DNA of 64,000 nt from Lachnoclostridium sp. UBA1175 (GTDB taxonomy: Bacteria; Bacillota; Clostridia; Lachnospirales; Lachnospiraceae), in contig DBYX01000015.1 in the NCBI GenBank assembly GCA_002311665.1, positions 104,569 through 168,568 on the forward strand, written 5' to 3'. Shown in pieces: positions 1 to 8,254 of the stretch. Within the stretch, counting starts at the first letter, position 1; each line of letters opens with the position of its first letter. The position numbers and the translations under genes were made by a program. The notes beneath the pieces are model-generated. The model worked only from the letters and a program-made list of their open reading frames with translations. It was not told the DNA's origin and did not search any database.

Positions 1-792
1 GGTAACCGTCACGCTGAAGGTGGCGGTGGAAGTCACGGCCACGGTCGCATTTTTCGGCTGCTCCGCGATCTCCGGCCGGATGGACAGCGTCGCGGCATCC
101 GATGTGACCGACTGCCCGCTGCCGTCCGTGACGATGCAGCGGAATTTGTAGCCGTTGTGGCCGGCCTGAACCGTGATGTTGAAGGTCGCCTTCTTCGCGC
201 TTGCGGAAGTCGAATTCTTCCACGTCGTCGACTTCGGTGCCAGCGTCTGCCACTGGTAGGTGACCGTCGGCTGACCGGTCGCAACAACCTTGAACGAAGC
301 CGTCTCGCCGACGAGCTTGCCGACGCTCTTCGGCTGGGTCGTGATCGCCAGCTGCTTGACCGTCAGCGTCGCCGCCGAGCTGGTCTTGCTGCTTCCGCTG
401 CCGTCCTTCACGATGCAGCGGAACTGATATCCGTTGTGGCCCGCCTGCGCGGTGAGATTGAAGGTCGCCTTCTTCGCGCTCGCGGAGGTCGAATTCTTCC
501 ACTCCGTCGCGCCCGGTGCCTTCGTCTGCCACTGATATTGCAAAGTGCCCGTGCCGGTCGCCGTCACCTTGAACACCGCCTGCTCACCCGCGAACACCGA
601 AGCGTTCTTCGGCTGTGCGGACAGCGTGACTGCGGCGAGCACCGTTCCATAGCCGTTCCCGCCGAGCTGCGCCGCACTGCGGGCATCCGCTGAATACGAC
701 GCCGCGTGTGCCGCCGGGACGTACCCAAGGAGCATCGCGCAAGTCAGAAACAGCGCCACGGTCAACCGGAATCCTCGTTTCACATTTTTCAT
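1..792 (-). CDS. secreted Ig-repeat protein, 3' end cut by window edge
   Basis: 264 codons are visible and the frame is open to base 1, so the C-terminus is missing. The start at 792 has a GGAGG box 7 bases upstream and opens a signal peptide (basic MKNVKRG, hydrophobic LTVALFLTCAMLLG, likely cut after AHA). Two complete Ig-like modules (about residues 52-145 and 146-235) and the start of a third follow. Each carries the local signature YQWQT..AP, W-KNST, AQAGHNGY and RCIV(T/K)D. No LRR or EF-hand-like part is visible, unlike most genes to its right. A hairpin at 889-938 lies between it and the next gene, so it may be transcribed partly on its own. A surface or matrix adhesion role is inference from the modules only; no anchor is visible. 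Confidence 0.85.
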   Translation of the reverse strand, partial: MKNVKRGFRLTVALFLTCAMLLGYVPAAHAASYSADARSAAQLGGNGYGTVLAAVTLSAQPKNASVFAGEQAVFKVTATGTGTLQYQWQTKAPGATEWKNSTSASAKKATFNLTAQAGHNGYQFRCIVKDGSGSSKTSSAATLTVKQLAITTQPKSVGKLVGETASFKVVATGQPTVTYQWQTLAPKSTTWKNSTSASAKKATFNITVQAGHNGYKFRCIVTDGSGQSVTSDAATLSIRPEIAEQPKNATVAVTSTATFSVTVT

Positions 793-888
793 AGTTTATC
801 CTCCGCTTATAACAACGCATAAACACGGTTCATACATCCTGATAAACCAAGCATACAGAATCGGAAAATGAGTGTCAAGGACACAAAG

Positions 889-938
889 AAGACAGCCTTT
901 CCGGCGGGATCGCGATCCCCCGGCAGGCTGTCTTTTTT
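889..938. terminator. hairpin between two Ig-repeat genes, probably bidirectional
   Basis: Arms AAGACAGCC (889-897) and GGCTGTCTT (927-935) enclose a second palindrome, GGGATCGCGATCCC. The clean T-run is on the plus strand (931-938). On the minus strand, where the genes lie, the tail is the weaker CTTCTTTG. It probably ends or attenuates the transcript from the gene at 972-2981. Confidence 0.6.
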
Positions 939-971
939 GCTCATATTGCGACGCGTTTTATTGCATTAGGC

Positions 972-2981
972 TCATTGCACCGTCAGTGTCGCGGGATTCG
1001 ACGGCGTATCGTCCCCGTTGGCGTCCGTCACGATGCAGCGGACTTTATAGCCGTTGTGTCCCGCCTGCGCGGTGATCTTGAACGTCGCCTTCTTGGCGGT
1101 CGCGTTCGTCGAGTTCTTCCATGTCGAAGCACCCGGCGCCAGCGTCTGCCACTGGTAGGTAAGCGTTCCGACGCCGGTCGCCGCAACCGTGAAGGAAGCG
1201 GTTTCCCCGACGGAAACCGTCACGCTCTTCGGATGAGTCGTGATCTTCGGGCCGGCGTTGTTCTTCACTGTCAGCGTTGCATCCGCGGACGGGGTCGATT
1301 TGCCGTTGCCGTCCGTCACGATACAGCGGACTTTATATCCGTTGTGCGCGGCCTGCGCGGTGATCTTGAACGTCGCCTTCTTGGCGGTCGCGTTCGTCGA
1401 ATCCCTCCAGGTCGTAGCGCTCGGGGCCTTTGTCTGCCACTGGTACGTGAGCGTGCCCGTTCCCGTCGCGGCAACCGTGAACGACGCCGTCTCGCCGACC
1501 TTCACGGTCACATCCGCCGGCTGCTTCGTGATCTTCGGCCCGCTGCTACTGCTCTCCACCGTGAGATTTCCCTCCAGGGAGGTCACCGGCTCGCCGTTGG
1601 CGGCCGTCACGATGCAGCGCACCTTATAGCCGTTGTGGCCGACCTGTGCGGTCAGGGAAAATGTCGCCGTCTTCGCGGACGGGTTCGTCGAATCCTTCCA
1701 GGTGGTAGCCTTGGGAGCCTTCGTCTGCCACTGATAAGCAAGTGGCTTAACGCCGGTCGCAGCCACCGTAAACTCGGCCTTCGCCCCCGCCTTGACCGTG
1801 ACATTGCCCGGCTGCTTCGTAATCTTCGGAAGCACCTTAAGGGTCACCGTCGAGGAGGAAACCGCATTCCCGAGCGTGTCGAGAACGATACAGCAGTAGC
1901 TGTACCCGTCCATCGTCTCCTTGACCTGAACCGGGAAATCCTTGTCCGTGCCGAGAGGCGCCGCACCCCAGTAGCCATTGGGAGCCTTGACCATCCACTG
2001 GTACTCAAGCTCGCCGTAACCGGACGCTTCAACGGAAAATGTCACTTCCTGTCCGATCGTTCCGGCACCGTTCTCCGGCTGCTTCGTGATCCTCGGCGGC
2101 CCCGGTTTGTAGATCGCGTACAGCGCCTGCGATACCATGGTCAACTGAATCTTGTCCCCGGGCTGATACTGGCCGTAATTCGATCTTCTGTTCATGGACC
2201 ATCCGTCGAACTGATAACCTTCCTTCTCGGGAATCACATTCGGGATCGTCACCTGCGCGCCGAACGTCGTTGTGACCGGGGAGGGCACATTGCCCGTTCC
2301 GCCGTTCACGTAGTACGTTAAGGTTCCGCTCTTGCTCGAGTCCGGAATCACATAATAGATGTAAAAACCGCAGGTGTGATAACCGTCACCGATGGCTGTC
2401 CAATAATCGGCCGGGCGGCCGTTGATGGTCACCTTGGTATTGTACACATCGATATCATACCCGTTCTGCGCCGTGATCCAGACAAGGACGCGGTATCTCA
2501 CGCCCTTCTTGAATGTATCCGTCTCCGTCATAGTGGTAGATTCTCCGTTCGCGGCAATCTCCGTGTATGATGCTCCGCTTCGGAAATAATAGTACCTCTC
2601 ATCTCCGCTGACGAGATCGTCCTTGCTCATCTTCGGCGTCTGTCCCAAAACCGGAAGCGGGGCAGTCACGTTGACGGTCGTAAGAATCTCCGCCCATCTT
2701 GCGTACAGATGAAGGTCGGAGGTAATCTTGCCTCCGCTCCAGTATGTTTTAAGAGTGGGATCCTTATACCAGCCTTTGAAGGAATATCCTTCCCTCGTCG
2801 GTCTTTTGTACGCCCACTCTTCGCCGTCCTCGATCTGCTCGGAGCTGATCGGGTCGCCGCCGTTCGTGTGGTACGTCACCGTCCACATCTGGCCGGACGC
2901 CTGCGCGGATCCGCTCATTTTCAGAACAAAGACCGCCGTCAGGGCCATCGCCAGCAAAATTTCCAACACTCTCTTTCTCAT
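972..2981 (-). CDS. secreted protein with InlB B-repeats and four Ig-like modules
   Basis: 669 residues with GGAGG 9 bases before the ATG. Residues 1-28 form a signal peptide (cut near AQA-S). An InlB-type B-repeat follows at about 33-95 (TYHTNGG ... GYSFKGW ... LYARW). Residues 96-220 are rich in Tyr and beta-prone and I do not recognise them. A second B-repeat sits at about 222-292 (NGGTG ... GYQFDGW ... LYAIY). Four Ig-like modules fill 296-669, each about 90 residues with YQW near the middle and HNGYKVRCIV near the end. The first module is the most divergent (YQWMVKAPNGYWG). No sortase signal, SLH domain or other anchor is seen. It shares module families with its neighbours and is probably co-transcribed with the gene starting at 6006 (31-base gap). 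B-repeats and Ig-like modules are common in Gram-positive surface proteins; the ligand is unknown. Confidence 0.85.
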   Translation of the reverse strand: MRKRVLEILLAMALTAVFVLKMSGSAQASGQMWTVTYHTNGGDPISSEQIEDGEEWAYKRPTREGYSFKGWYKDPTLKTYWSGGKITSDLHLYARWAEILTTVNVTAPLPVLGQTPKMSKDDLVSGDERYYYFRSGASYTEIAANGESTTMTETDTFKKGVRYRVLVWITAQNGYDIDVYNTKVTINGRPADYWTAIGDGYHTCGFYIYYVIPDSSKSGTLTYYVNGGTGNVPSPVTTTFGAQVTIPNVIPEKEGYQFDGWSMNRRSNYGQYQPGDKIQLTMVSQALYAIYKPGPPRITKQPENGAGTIGQEVTFSVEASGYGELEYQWMVKAPNGYWGAAPLGTDKDFPVQVKETMDGYSYCCIVLDTLGNAVSSSTVTLKVLPKITKQPGNVTVKAGAKAEFTVAATGVKPLAYQWQTKAPKATTWKDSTNPSAKTATFSLTAQVGHNGYKVRCIVTAANGEPVTSLEGNLTVESSSSGPKITKQPADVTVKVGETASFTVAATGTGTLTYQWQTKAPSATTWRDSTNATAKKATFKITAQAAHNGYKVRCIVTDGNGKSTPSADATLTVKNNAGPKITTHPKSVTVSVGETASFTVAATGVGTLTYQWQTLAPGASTWKNSTNATAKKATFKITAQAGHNGYKVRCIVTDANGDDTPSNPATLTVQ

Positions 2982-3012
2982 CCCGGAAACCTCCTGCTCT
3001 TTTTCTTAAATA

Positions 3013-6006
3013 TCAATTCACTGTGATCGTCACGGTCTTCGTCGTGGCTCGGTTGCCGTCCTCATCCGTGACGATACAGCGGATTTTAAAACCGTTGTGG
3101 CCGATCTGCGTGCGGATGCTGAGCTTCGCGGTCTTCGCGCCCGCCGCCGTGGAATCGGTCCATTTGCCGGTGGACGGGTTGTACACCTGCCACTGGTAAC
3201 TCAAGGTCGACAGGCCTCTCGCGGTCACGGAAAATGTGACCGTCGTCCCTGCGGTGACCTCATAATTTTTCATCTGCGAGGTGAGCTGGATCCGAACGAC
3301 CTTGAGCGTCACCTCGTCGGTGATCATCTGCGTCCCGTTCGCGTCCGTGATCACGCACCGGACCAGATGACCGTTGTGGCCCTCCTGGGCCGAAAGATTA
3401 AACTCCGCCTTCTTTGCGCTCACCGCCGAGGAATTCTTCCACGCGGTCGCGCCCGGCGCTTTCAACTGCCACTGATACGTGAGCTGCCCGATGCCGTATG
3501 CCACAACGCGGAAGCCTGCGGTCTCGCCCGGGAGCACGGTAATTCCCGTCGGCTGCGTGTGAATACCCGGCTGAACGACGGTCAGCGCGGCCACGCTGCT
3601 CGTCGCCGAGAGCCCGGTCTCATCCTTCACCACGCATCGGAACTGATAGCCGTTGTGGCCTGCTTTCGCGACGAGCGTAAACGTCGCGGTCTTGGCGCAG
3701 GCCGATGCCGAATCCTTCCACTCGGACGATCCGGAAGCCTTCGTCTGCCAGCGGTAAGTGATCGTTCCCACGCCGGTCACCGCCACATTCAGGCTGATCG
3801 ACTCGCCGACTGTGATTGTCGCACTCTTCGGCTGTGCGGTGAACTTCGGGGCCGTTCCCCAGACGGCGTAGAGCACCGTATCCTTCGTAAGAAGGAGCGT
3901 GTTGCCCGCCTTGTACTTCGGCTTCTTCGCGGTCTTCGAGGTCGCCCAGCCGAGGAACGTGTAATTCGTGCGCGTCGGCTTCGCGGACGGGATCGTCACG
4001 GTCGTGTCCACCGGCTCCTCGATCGCCGCAACCGTTCCGGTTCCCCCGTTGCTGTCGAACGTCAGTCTTGCGCGCTCCGTCAGATCGACAGTCGTGTCGC
4101 GGTTGATGATCAGGGTGATGTCCTCCCAGTCCAGTCGGACCGCGTTGGTCCCGAGAGTCCTCGCGTCACCGTATATGTATGTGTTGTAAAGGTCGGATGC
4201 AACCCCCACAATTTCGACTTCACTCGAAACCCCGTAACAACTGAGATACGTCAGCTTCCGGTTGTTGCAGAGGTCCAACTCCGTCAGTTTGTTCTTCTCA
4301 CAGCCGAGCTGCCGAAGCTCCTTGTTGTTGCTCAGATTCAGCGTTGTCAGCTGATTCCCGTCGCAGAACAACCGCTCCAGCGCGGTGTTCGCACTCACAT
4401 TCAGGCTTGCCAGACGGTTGTCCGAGCAGTAGAGGAACCGCAGTTCCGTAAAATTCTCAATCCCCGCAAGGCTCTGAATTCCCAGGCCGCTGACATCCAT
4501 CTCGGCTGTCGCGGCGATCTCCGCCTCGCTGAGGTTACCGTCCGCGTCCGTGTCACAGTTCTCGCTCAGGTAAGCGCGGAAGGATGCGTCGGAAAAATCC
4601 TTCGCGATGACGCACTTCGGAATGTCCAGCAGGCACTCGCGGGAGTACGCCTGCCTTCCCTGTCCGTCGGTGACGATGCAGCGGAAACGGTATCCCTTAT
4701 GTGCGGCCGACACGGTGAACCGAAGTGTCGCCGTCTTCGCGCTTGATGCCATGGAATTCTTCCACGTTACCGCCCCCGGAGCCTGCGTCTGCCACTGATA
4801 GGTGAGCGTTCCCGTGCCGGTCGCCGCCACCGTCAGTTTCGCGGCAGATCCCACCGCGACATACATTTCGCTCTCCGGCTGCCTCGTCATTGCCTTCTTC
4901 CAGATCGCGTAGAGCACTAAACTGTCGTTCATCGTGATCGAGCTGCCTACGGAATATTTCACCGTAGACGAGCCGGGTACGTCCGTCCATCCCATGAGAT
5001 AGTACCCTGCCCGGATCGCCGAAGGAACGGTCGCCTTCGCACCGCGGCTGACTCGAATGACCCTGTTGCTGACGGTTCCTCCCGTGGTGATCAGGCACAT
5101 CGCGCTTTCCCGGCTTCCCACCTCCACGATCTGCGTATTCACATCGATCATAGCGAAGCCGCTGTTGTTTCCCGTCGGAACGATCAGATATACCAATCCA
5201 TCCGTGCGTACTTTCTCCGGAAGCAGCTGTGTATTCCGGCTGATATTCAGGCCTTTCAGAAGTGTATTGTTGCAGGCCAGATAGGTCAGCTTCGGGTTGC
5301 TGCGAAGATCCAGAGTCGTCAACCGGTTGGCCGGACAGAACAGATATTCCAGCTGCGGATTGTTGCTCAGATCCAGCGTAGCGATCGCGTTATCTTCACA
5401 GCCCAGCTCGGTAAGCAGCGGGTTGTGGGAGACATCCAGCTCCGTCAGTCTGTTGCTTCCGCACGACAAATCCTGCAGCTTCGTGTTTTTGCTCACATCC
5501 AGAGTCTCCAGCCGGTTAGACATACAATTGAGCGTCTGAAGTTCCGTGTTCGCGCTCACATCCAACGACTCCAACTGACAGTAATAACAGGTCAGATAGG
5601 TCAGCTTTTTGTTGTTGCTCACGTCGAGCCCGTCGAGTATGGCAAAATCCAAATACAGATATTCAAGGTTCGTGTTTCTGCTGACATCCAGGCTCGTCAG
5701 CCGCCCACCCATGCAGTATATCCGGGTTAGGTTGGTGAGCACTTCAATCCCCTGCATCGAGGTGACGGTCTTATTCCAGAGATAAACCTCTTCCGCCTGC
5801 TCGATCTCGCTCCGGCTGAGTTTTCCGTCTCCGTTCTTATCGTATGTTGTACGAACATATTCCTGAAAAATCTCATCCGGAAATGTCGACGCAATATCCA
5901 CATCCCCGCCGGCGGCTCTCGCGGTATTCCCGCGAATTGTAACGAAAAGTACCGCAAGGATCATTATCGACAGGATCGTCACTCGCACACAAATTCGCTT
6001 TTTCAT
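3013..6006 (-). CDS. secreted LRR / Ig-like / InlB-repeat protein
   Basis: About 997 residues. The ATG at 6006 is chosen because AAGGAG lies 7 bases before it and MKKR then opens the signal peptide; an upstream in-frame start at 6024 lacks this. After the signal comes an EF-hand-like segment (DKNGDGKLSRSE, about residues 53-64). Next is a ladder of about 21-residue leucine-rich repeats of the form L..LDVS.N..L..L.C..N, roughly 75-265. A B-repeat (about 305-365) and an Ig-like module (about 370-460) follow. A second EF-like motif (DTDADGNLSEAE) leads a shorter LRR run (about 470-590), then a second B-repeat (about 645-720) and three Ig-like modules to the end. The duplicated EF-LRR-B-Ig order suggests the gene arose by fusion or duplication of a shorter relative. 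Probably cell-surface or released; partner unknown. Confidence 0.85.
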   Translation of the reverse strand: MKKRICVRVTILSIMILAVLFVTIRGNTARAAGGDVDIASTFPDEIFQEYVRTTYDKNGDGKLSRSEIEQAEEVYLWNKTVTSMQGIEVLTNLTRIYCMGGRLTSLDVSRNTNLEYLYLDFAILDGLDVSNNKKLTYLTCYYCQLESLDVSANTELQTLNCMSNRLETLDVSKNTKLQDLSCGSNRLTELDVSHNPLLTELGCEDNAIATLDLSNNPQLEYLFCPANRLTTLDLRSNPKLTYLACNNTLLKGLNISRNTQLLPEKVRTDGLVYLIVPTGNNSGFAMIDVNTQIVEVGSRESAMCLITTGGTVSNRVIRVSRGAKATVPSAIRAGYYLMGWTDVPGSSTVKYSVGSSITMNDSLVLYAIWKKAMTRQPESEMYVAVGSAAKLTVAATGTGTLTYQWQTQAPGAVTWKNSMASSAKTATLRFTVSAAHKGYRFRCIVTDGQGRQAYSRECLLDIPKCVIAKDFSDASFRAYLSENCDTDADGNLSEAEIAATAEMDVSGLGIQSLAGIENFTELRFLYCSDNRLASLNVSANTALERLFCDGNQLTTLNLSNNKELRQLGCEKNKLTELDLCNNRKLTYLSCYGVSSEVEIVGVASDLYNTYIYGDARTLGTNAVRLDWEDITLIINRDTTVDLTERARLTFDSNGGTGTVAAIEEPVDTTVTIPSAKPTRTNYTFLGWATSKTAKKPKYKAGNTLLLTKDTVLYAVWGTAPKFTAQPKSATITVGESISLNVAVTGVGTITYRWQTKASGSSEWKDSASACAKTATFTLVAKAGHNGYQFRCVVKDETGLSATSSVAALTVVQPGIHTQPTGITVLPGETAGFRVVAYGIGQLTYQWQLKAPGATAWKNSSAVSAKKAEFNLSAQEGHNGHLVRCVITDANGTQMITDEVTLKVVRIQLTSQMKNYEVTAGTTVTFSVTARGLSTLSYQWQVYNPSTGKWTDSTAAGAKTAKLSIRTQIGHNGFKIRCIVTDEDGNRATTKTVTITVN

Positions 6007-6067
6007 TCCGTTTCTCCTTATCACCGTCTCCGGGGCTCACGCCGACTGCGTTTCCGCGGAACGCCGT

Positions 6068-8128
6068 TCAATCCGGCGAGACACATGACCTCCAGTCGTA
6101 ATCCTCAAAAGAAACCAGGCTGACATATTTTCCGTAAATGGACACATGATGTTGGCGATCATACTTGACCATCGTGGGAATTCCTATGAGAAAAAATCCG
6201 TAACTGACGGAATCGCCTTCATCATCCCATGTGCAGTCCACCTGATAGTACATCCCGTCTTCAAGTCTTACGATGTCCCAGGCGTGGTTTCCGCCGACAA
6301 CCTCATAGCACGGAATCCTCAGCATTTCCATAAACGCGCAGAACAATTCCGAGTAGCCGCTGCACACCGCGATATGATCATTCAGAACCTCGTCCGCGCG
6401 GTGCTGCTTGTATGTGTAGTCGTAACTTACATTCAGCACGATCCAGTCATGGATCGCCTTGATCTGCTCAACACGGTTCATATTTTCCGTGATCAAACTC
6501 TCCACGATCGCTTCCATCGTCTTGACGTCTTCCGGCGACAGATTGTATGCTCTCCAGTCTGACCTGTGACCGCAATTTTCGCTGAGATCGGGATCAAGGT
6601 TTCCGCCGCAGTTCATCGTCAGATATTGGCATCCGCTCACATCCAATGTCTTTAAGTTGTTGCACTCGCACGTTAAACGCCGCAACTCCTTATTTTTCTT
6701 CAGATTGAGCGAGGTCAGGCTGTTGAAGGAGCAATACAGCGTTTCAAGCAGCGGGCAGCCGGTCAGGTTGAGCGAGGTCAGCCGGTTGTCGTTGCAGTAG
6801 ATCAAAGTCATCTTCGGGCATTTTGCGACATAGAGAAATGTCAGGCGGTTGTTGTTGCAGTTCAGCTGCTCCAGTTTCGTGTTGTTGCGCAGGTCCAGAT
6901 CCGTCAGGAGGTTGTCCGCGCACTCCAGGATCGTCAGCTCGGTGTTGTTGCTGACATCCAGCGTACGCAACCGGTATTCGTAGAAAGTCTTCGTCGCGGA
7001 ATCGTAGAATCGCAACCCGGAGCACCCAAGCGTCTCCAGCTTCACGTTCCTGCTGACATCCAGCTTCGTCAGCAGGTTCCGGCTGCAGTGAAGGAAGGTC
7101 AGTTCCGTGTTGCAGCTCAGATTCAGCGAAGTGATGTAGTTGCCGTTAAACACATAGTCAAACTGGGTGAATCCCTGGGATTCGTCGACAACGGAATCTA
7201 CTTCCCCGCTGCAGTCCAGATACTCCAGCTTCGTGAAGAACTCGACGCCCGCAAGGGTTTCAATCCCCATCGAAGGCACATCGATCTTCTTCGCAGCCTG
7301 CAGCTCCGTTGTGTTGAGCGTGCCGTTTTTGTCCTTGTCGAAATTTGATGAAACGTAATTCCGGAATGTCACGTCCGGAAAATAAGTCGCCGAGACGGGG
7401 ATGTTGACAAGAAACACCTGCGCGATATCGGAGACCACCGCGTTCCCGTTTCCGTCCGTGACCACACAGCGGAACTGATACCCCTGGTGGCCGCCCTGCG
7501 CTTTGGTTGTGAATTTCGCGGTCTTGGCGTATGCGGAGGTGGAGTTCTTCCACGTGTTGGAATTCGGCGCCTTGGTCTGCCACTGATAGGAGAGCGTGCC
7601 CGCACCGGTCGCTGCGACGGTGAGCGTCAGCGAGGAACCGACGGACACCGTCTTGCCCTTCGGCTGCGTGGTGATCTTCGGTCTTACGGTGAGCTTCGCC
7701 GCGGCGGTCGTCGCCGTCGCGCCGGAACCGTCGGTCACGACACAGCGGAACTGGTACCCGTTGTGGCCGCCCTGCACGGTGATGCTGAACTTCGCCGTCT
7801 TCGCGGACGACGAGGTGGAATTCTTCCACGCCGACGAAGCCGAAGCTCTCGTCTGCCACTGGTATTTCAGCGTGCCGCTCCCGCTCGCCGAGACTGTGAA
7901 AGTCACCGTGTTGCCGACGTAGGTCGTGACATTTTTCGGCTGTTTCGCGATCGTGACGGAAGCACTAACCACACCGGTACTGCTCCATCCGCCGATCTGC
8001 GCCTCCGCGCCGGAAGCCTCGGCGGGCGACGCCAGTGCCCGCGTGCTGCCGTAAGCAAGGCCGATGACACACGCCAGAAGCGCAAGCATCGCCGTTACAA
8101 TGCGAATGATTCTCTGTTTCCTCTTCAT
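6068..8128 (-). CDS. secreted Ig-like / LRR protein with C-terminal transglutaminase-like domain
   Basis: 686 residues from the ATG at 8128, which has GGAGG 7 bases upstream; an in-frame start at 8194 has no such box. Signal peptide MKRKQR..., then two Ig-like modules (about 58-145 and 146-235). An EF-hand-like motif follows (DKDKNGTLNTTE, about 265), then cysteine-bearing LRRs (about 285-510). The last 150 residues look like a transglutaminase/protease-like fold: candidate catalytic Cys in AVCSGYSELF, His in GGNHAWDIV and Asp in YYQVDCTWDD, in the usual Cys-His-Asp order. Module order is reversed relative to its neighbours (Ig first, LRR after). The domain could cross-link or cleave surface protein; that is inference from the fold. 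It ends 61 bases before the start of the gene at 6006. Confidence 0.85.
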   Translation of the reverse strand: MKRKQRIIRIVTAMLALLACVIGLAYGSTRALASPAEASGAEAQIGGWSSTGVVSASVTIAKQPKNVTTYVGNTVTFTVSASGSGTLKYQWQTRASASSAWKNSTSSSAKTAKFSITVQGGHNGYQFRCVVTDGSGATATTAAAKLTVRPKITTQPKGKTVSVGSSLTLTVAATGAGTLSYQWQTKAPNSNTWKNSTSAYAKTAKFTTKAQGGHQGYQFRCVVTDGNGNAVVSDIAQVFLVNIPVSATYFPDVTFRNYVSSNFDKDKNGTLNTTELQAAKKIDVPSMGIETLAGVEFFTKLEYLDCSGEVDSVVDESQGFTQFDYVFNGNYITSLNLSCNTELTFLHCSRNLLTKLDVSRNVKLETLGCSGLRFYDSATKTFYEYRLRTLDVSNNTELTILECADNLLTDLDLRNNTKLEQLNCNNNRLTFLYVAKCPKMTLIYCNDNRLTSLNLTGCPLLETLYCSFNSLTSLNLKKNKELRRLTCECNNLKTLDVSGCQYLTMNCGGNLDPDLSENCGHRSDWRAYNLSPEDVKTMEAIVESLITENMNRVEQIKAIHDWIVLNVSYDYTYKQHRADEVLNDHIAVCSGYSELFCAFMEMLRIPCYEVVGGNHAWDIVRLEDGMYYQVDCTWDDEGDSVSYGFFLIGIPTMVKYDRQHHVSIYGKYVSLVSFEDYDWRSCVSPD

Positions 8129-8200
8129 GGCAAATCCTCCGTTGTCGATCCGGAAGGGTTCCCCCTCCGTCGAACGCCGCATAGTCTTTCTCAAACACGA

Positions 8201-8222
8201 AAACGCTGATCCCTCAGCGTTT
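8201..8222 (-). terminator. short hairpin, terminator or attenuator inside the repeat-protein island
   Basis: A perfect 9-base-pair stem AAACGCTGA/TCAGCGTTT with a 4-base loop lies in the 126-base gap between the genes ending at 8255 and starting at 8128. On the minus strand it is followed by TTTTCGTGTTT, an imperfect T-tract. Partial termination would lower expression of the downstream genes. Confidence 0.5.
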
Positions 8223-8254
8223 CCGTTTCGCGGCGCACGTTCGCGCCCTCTGTT

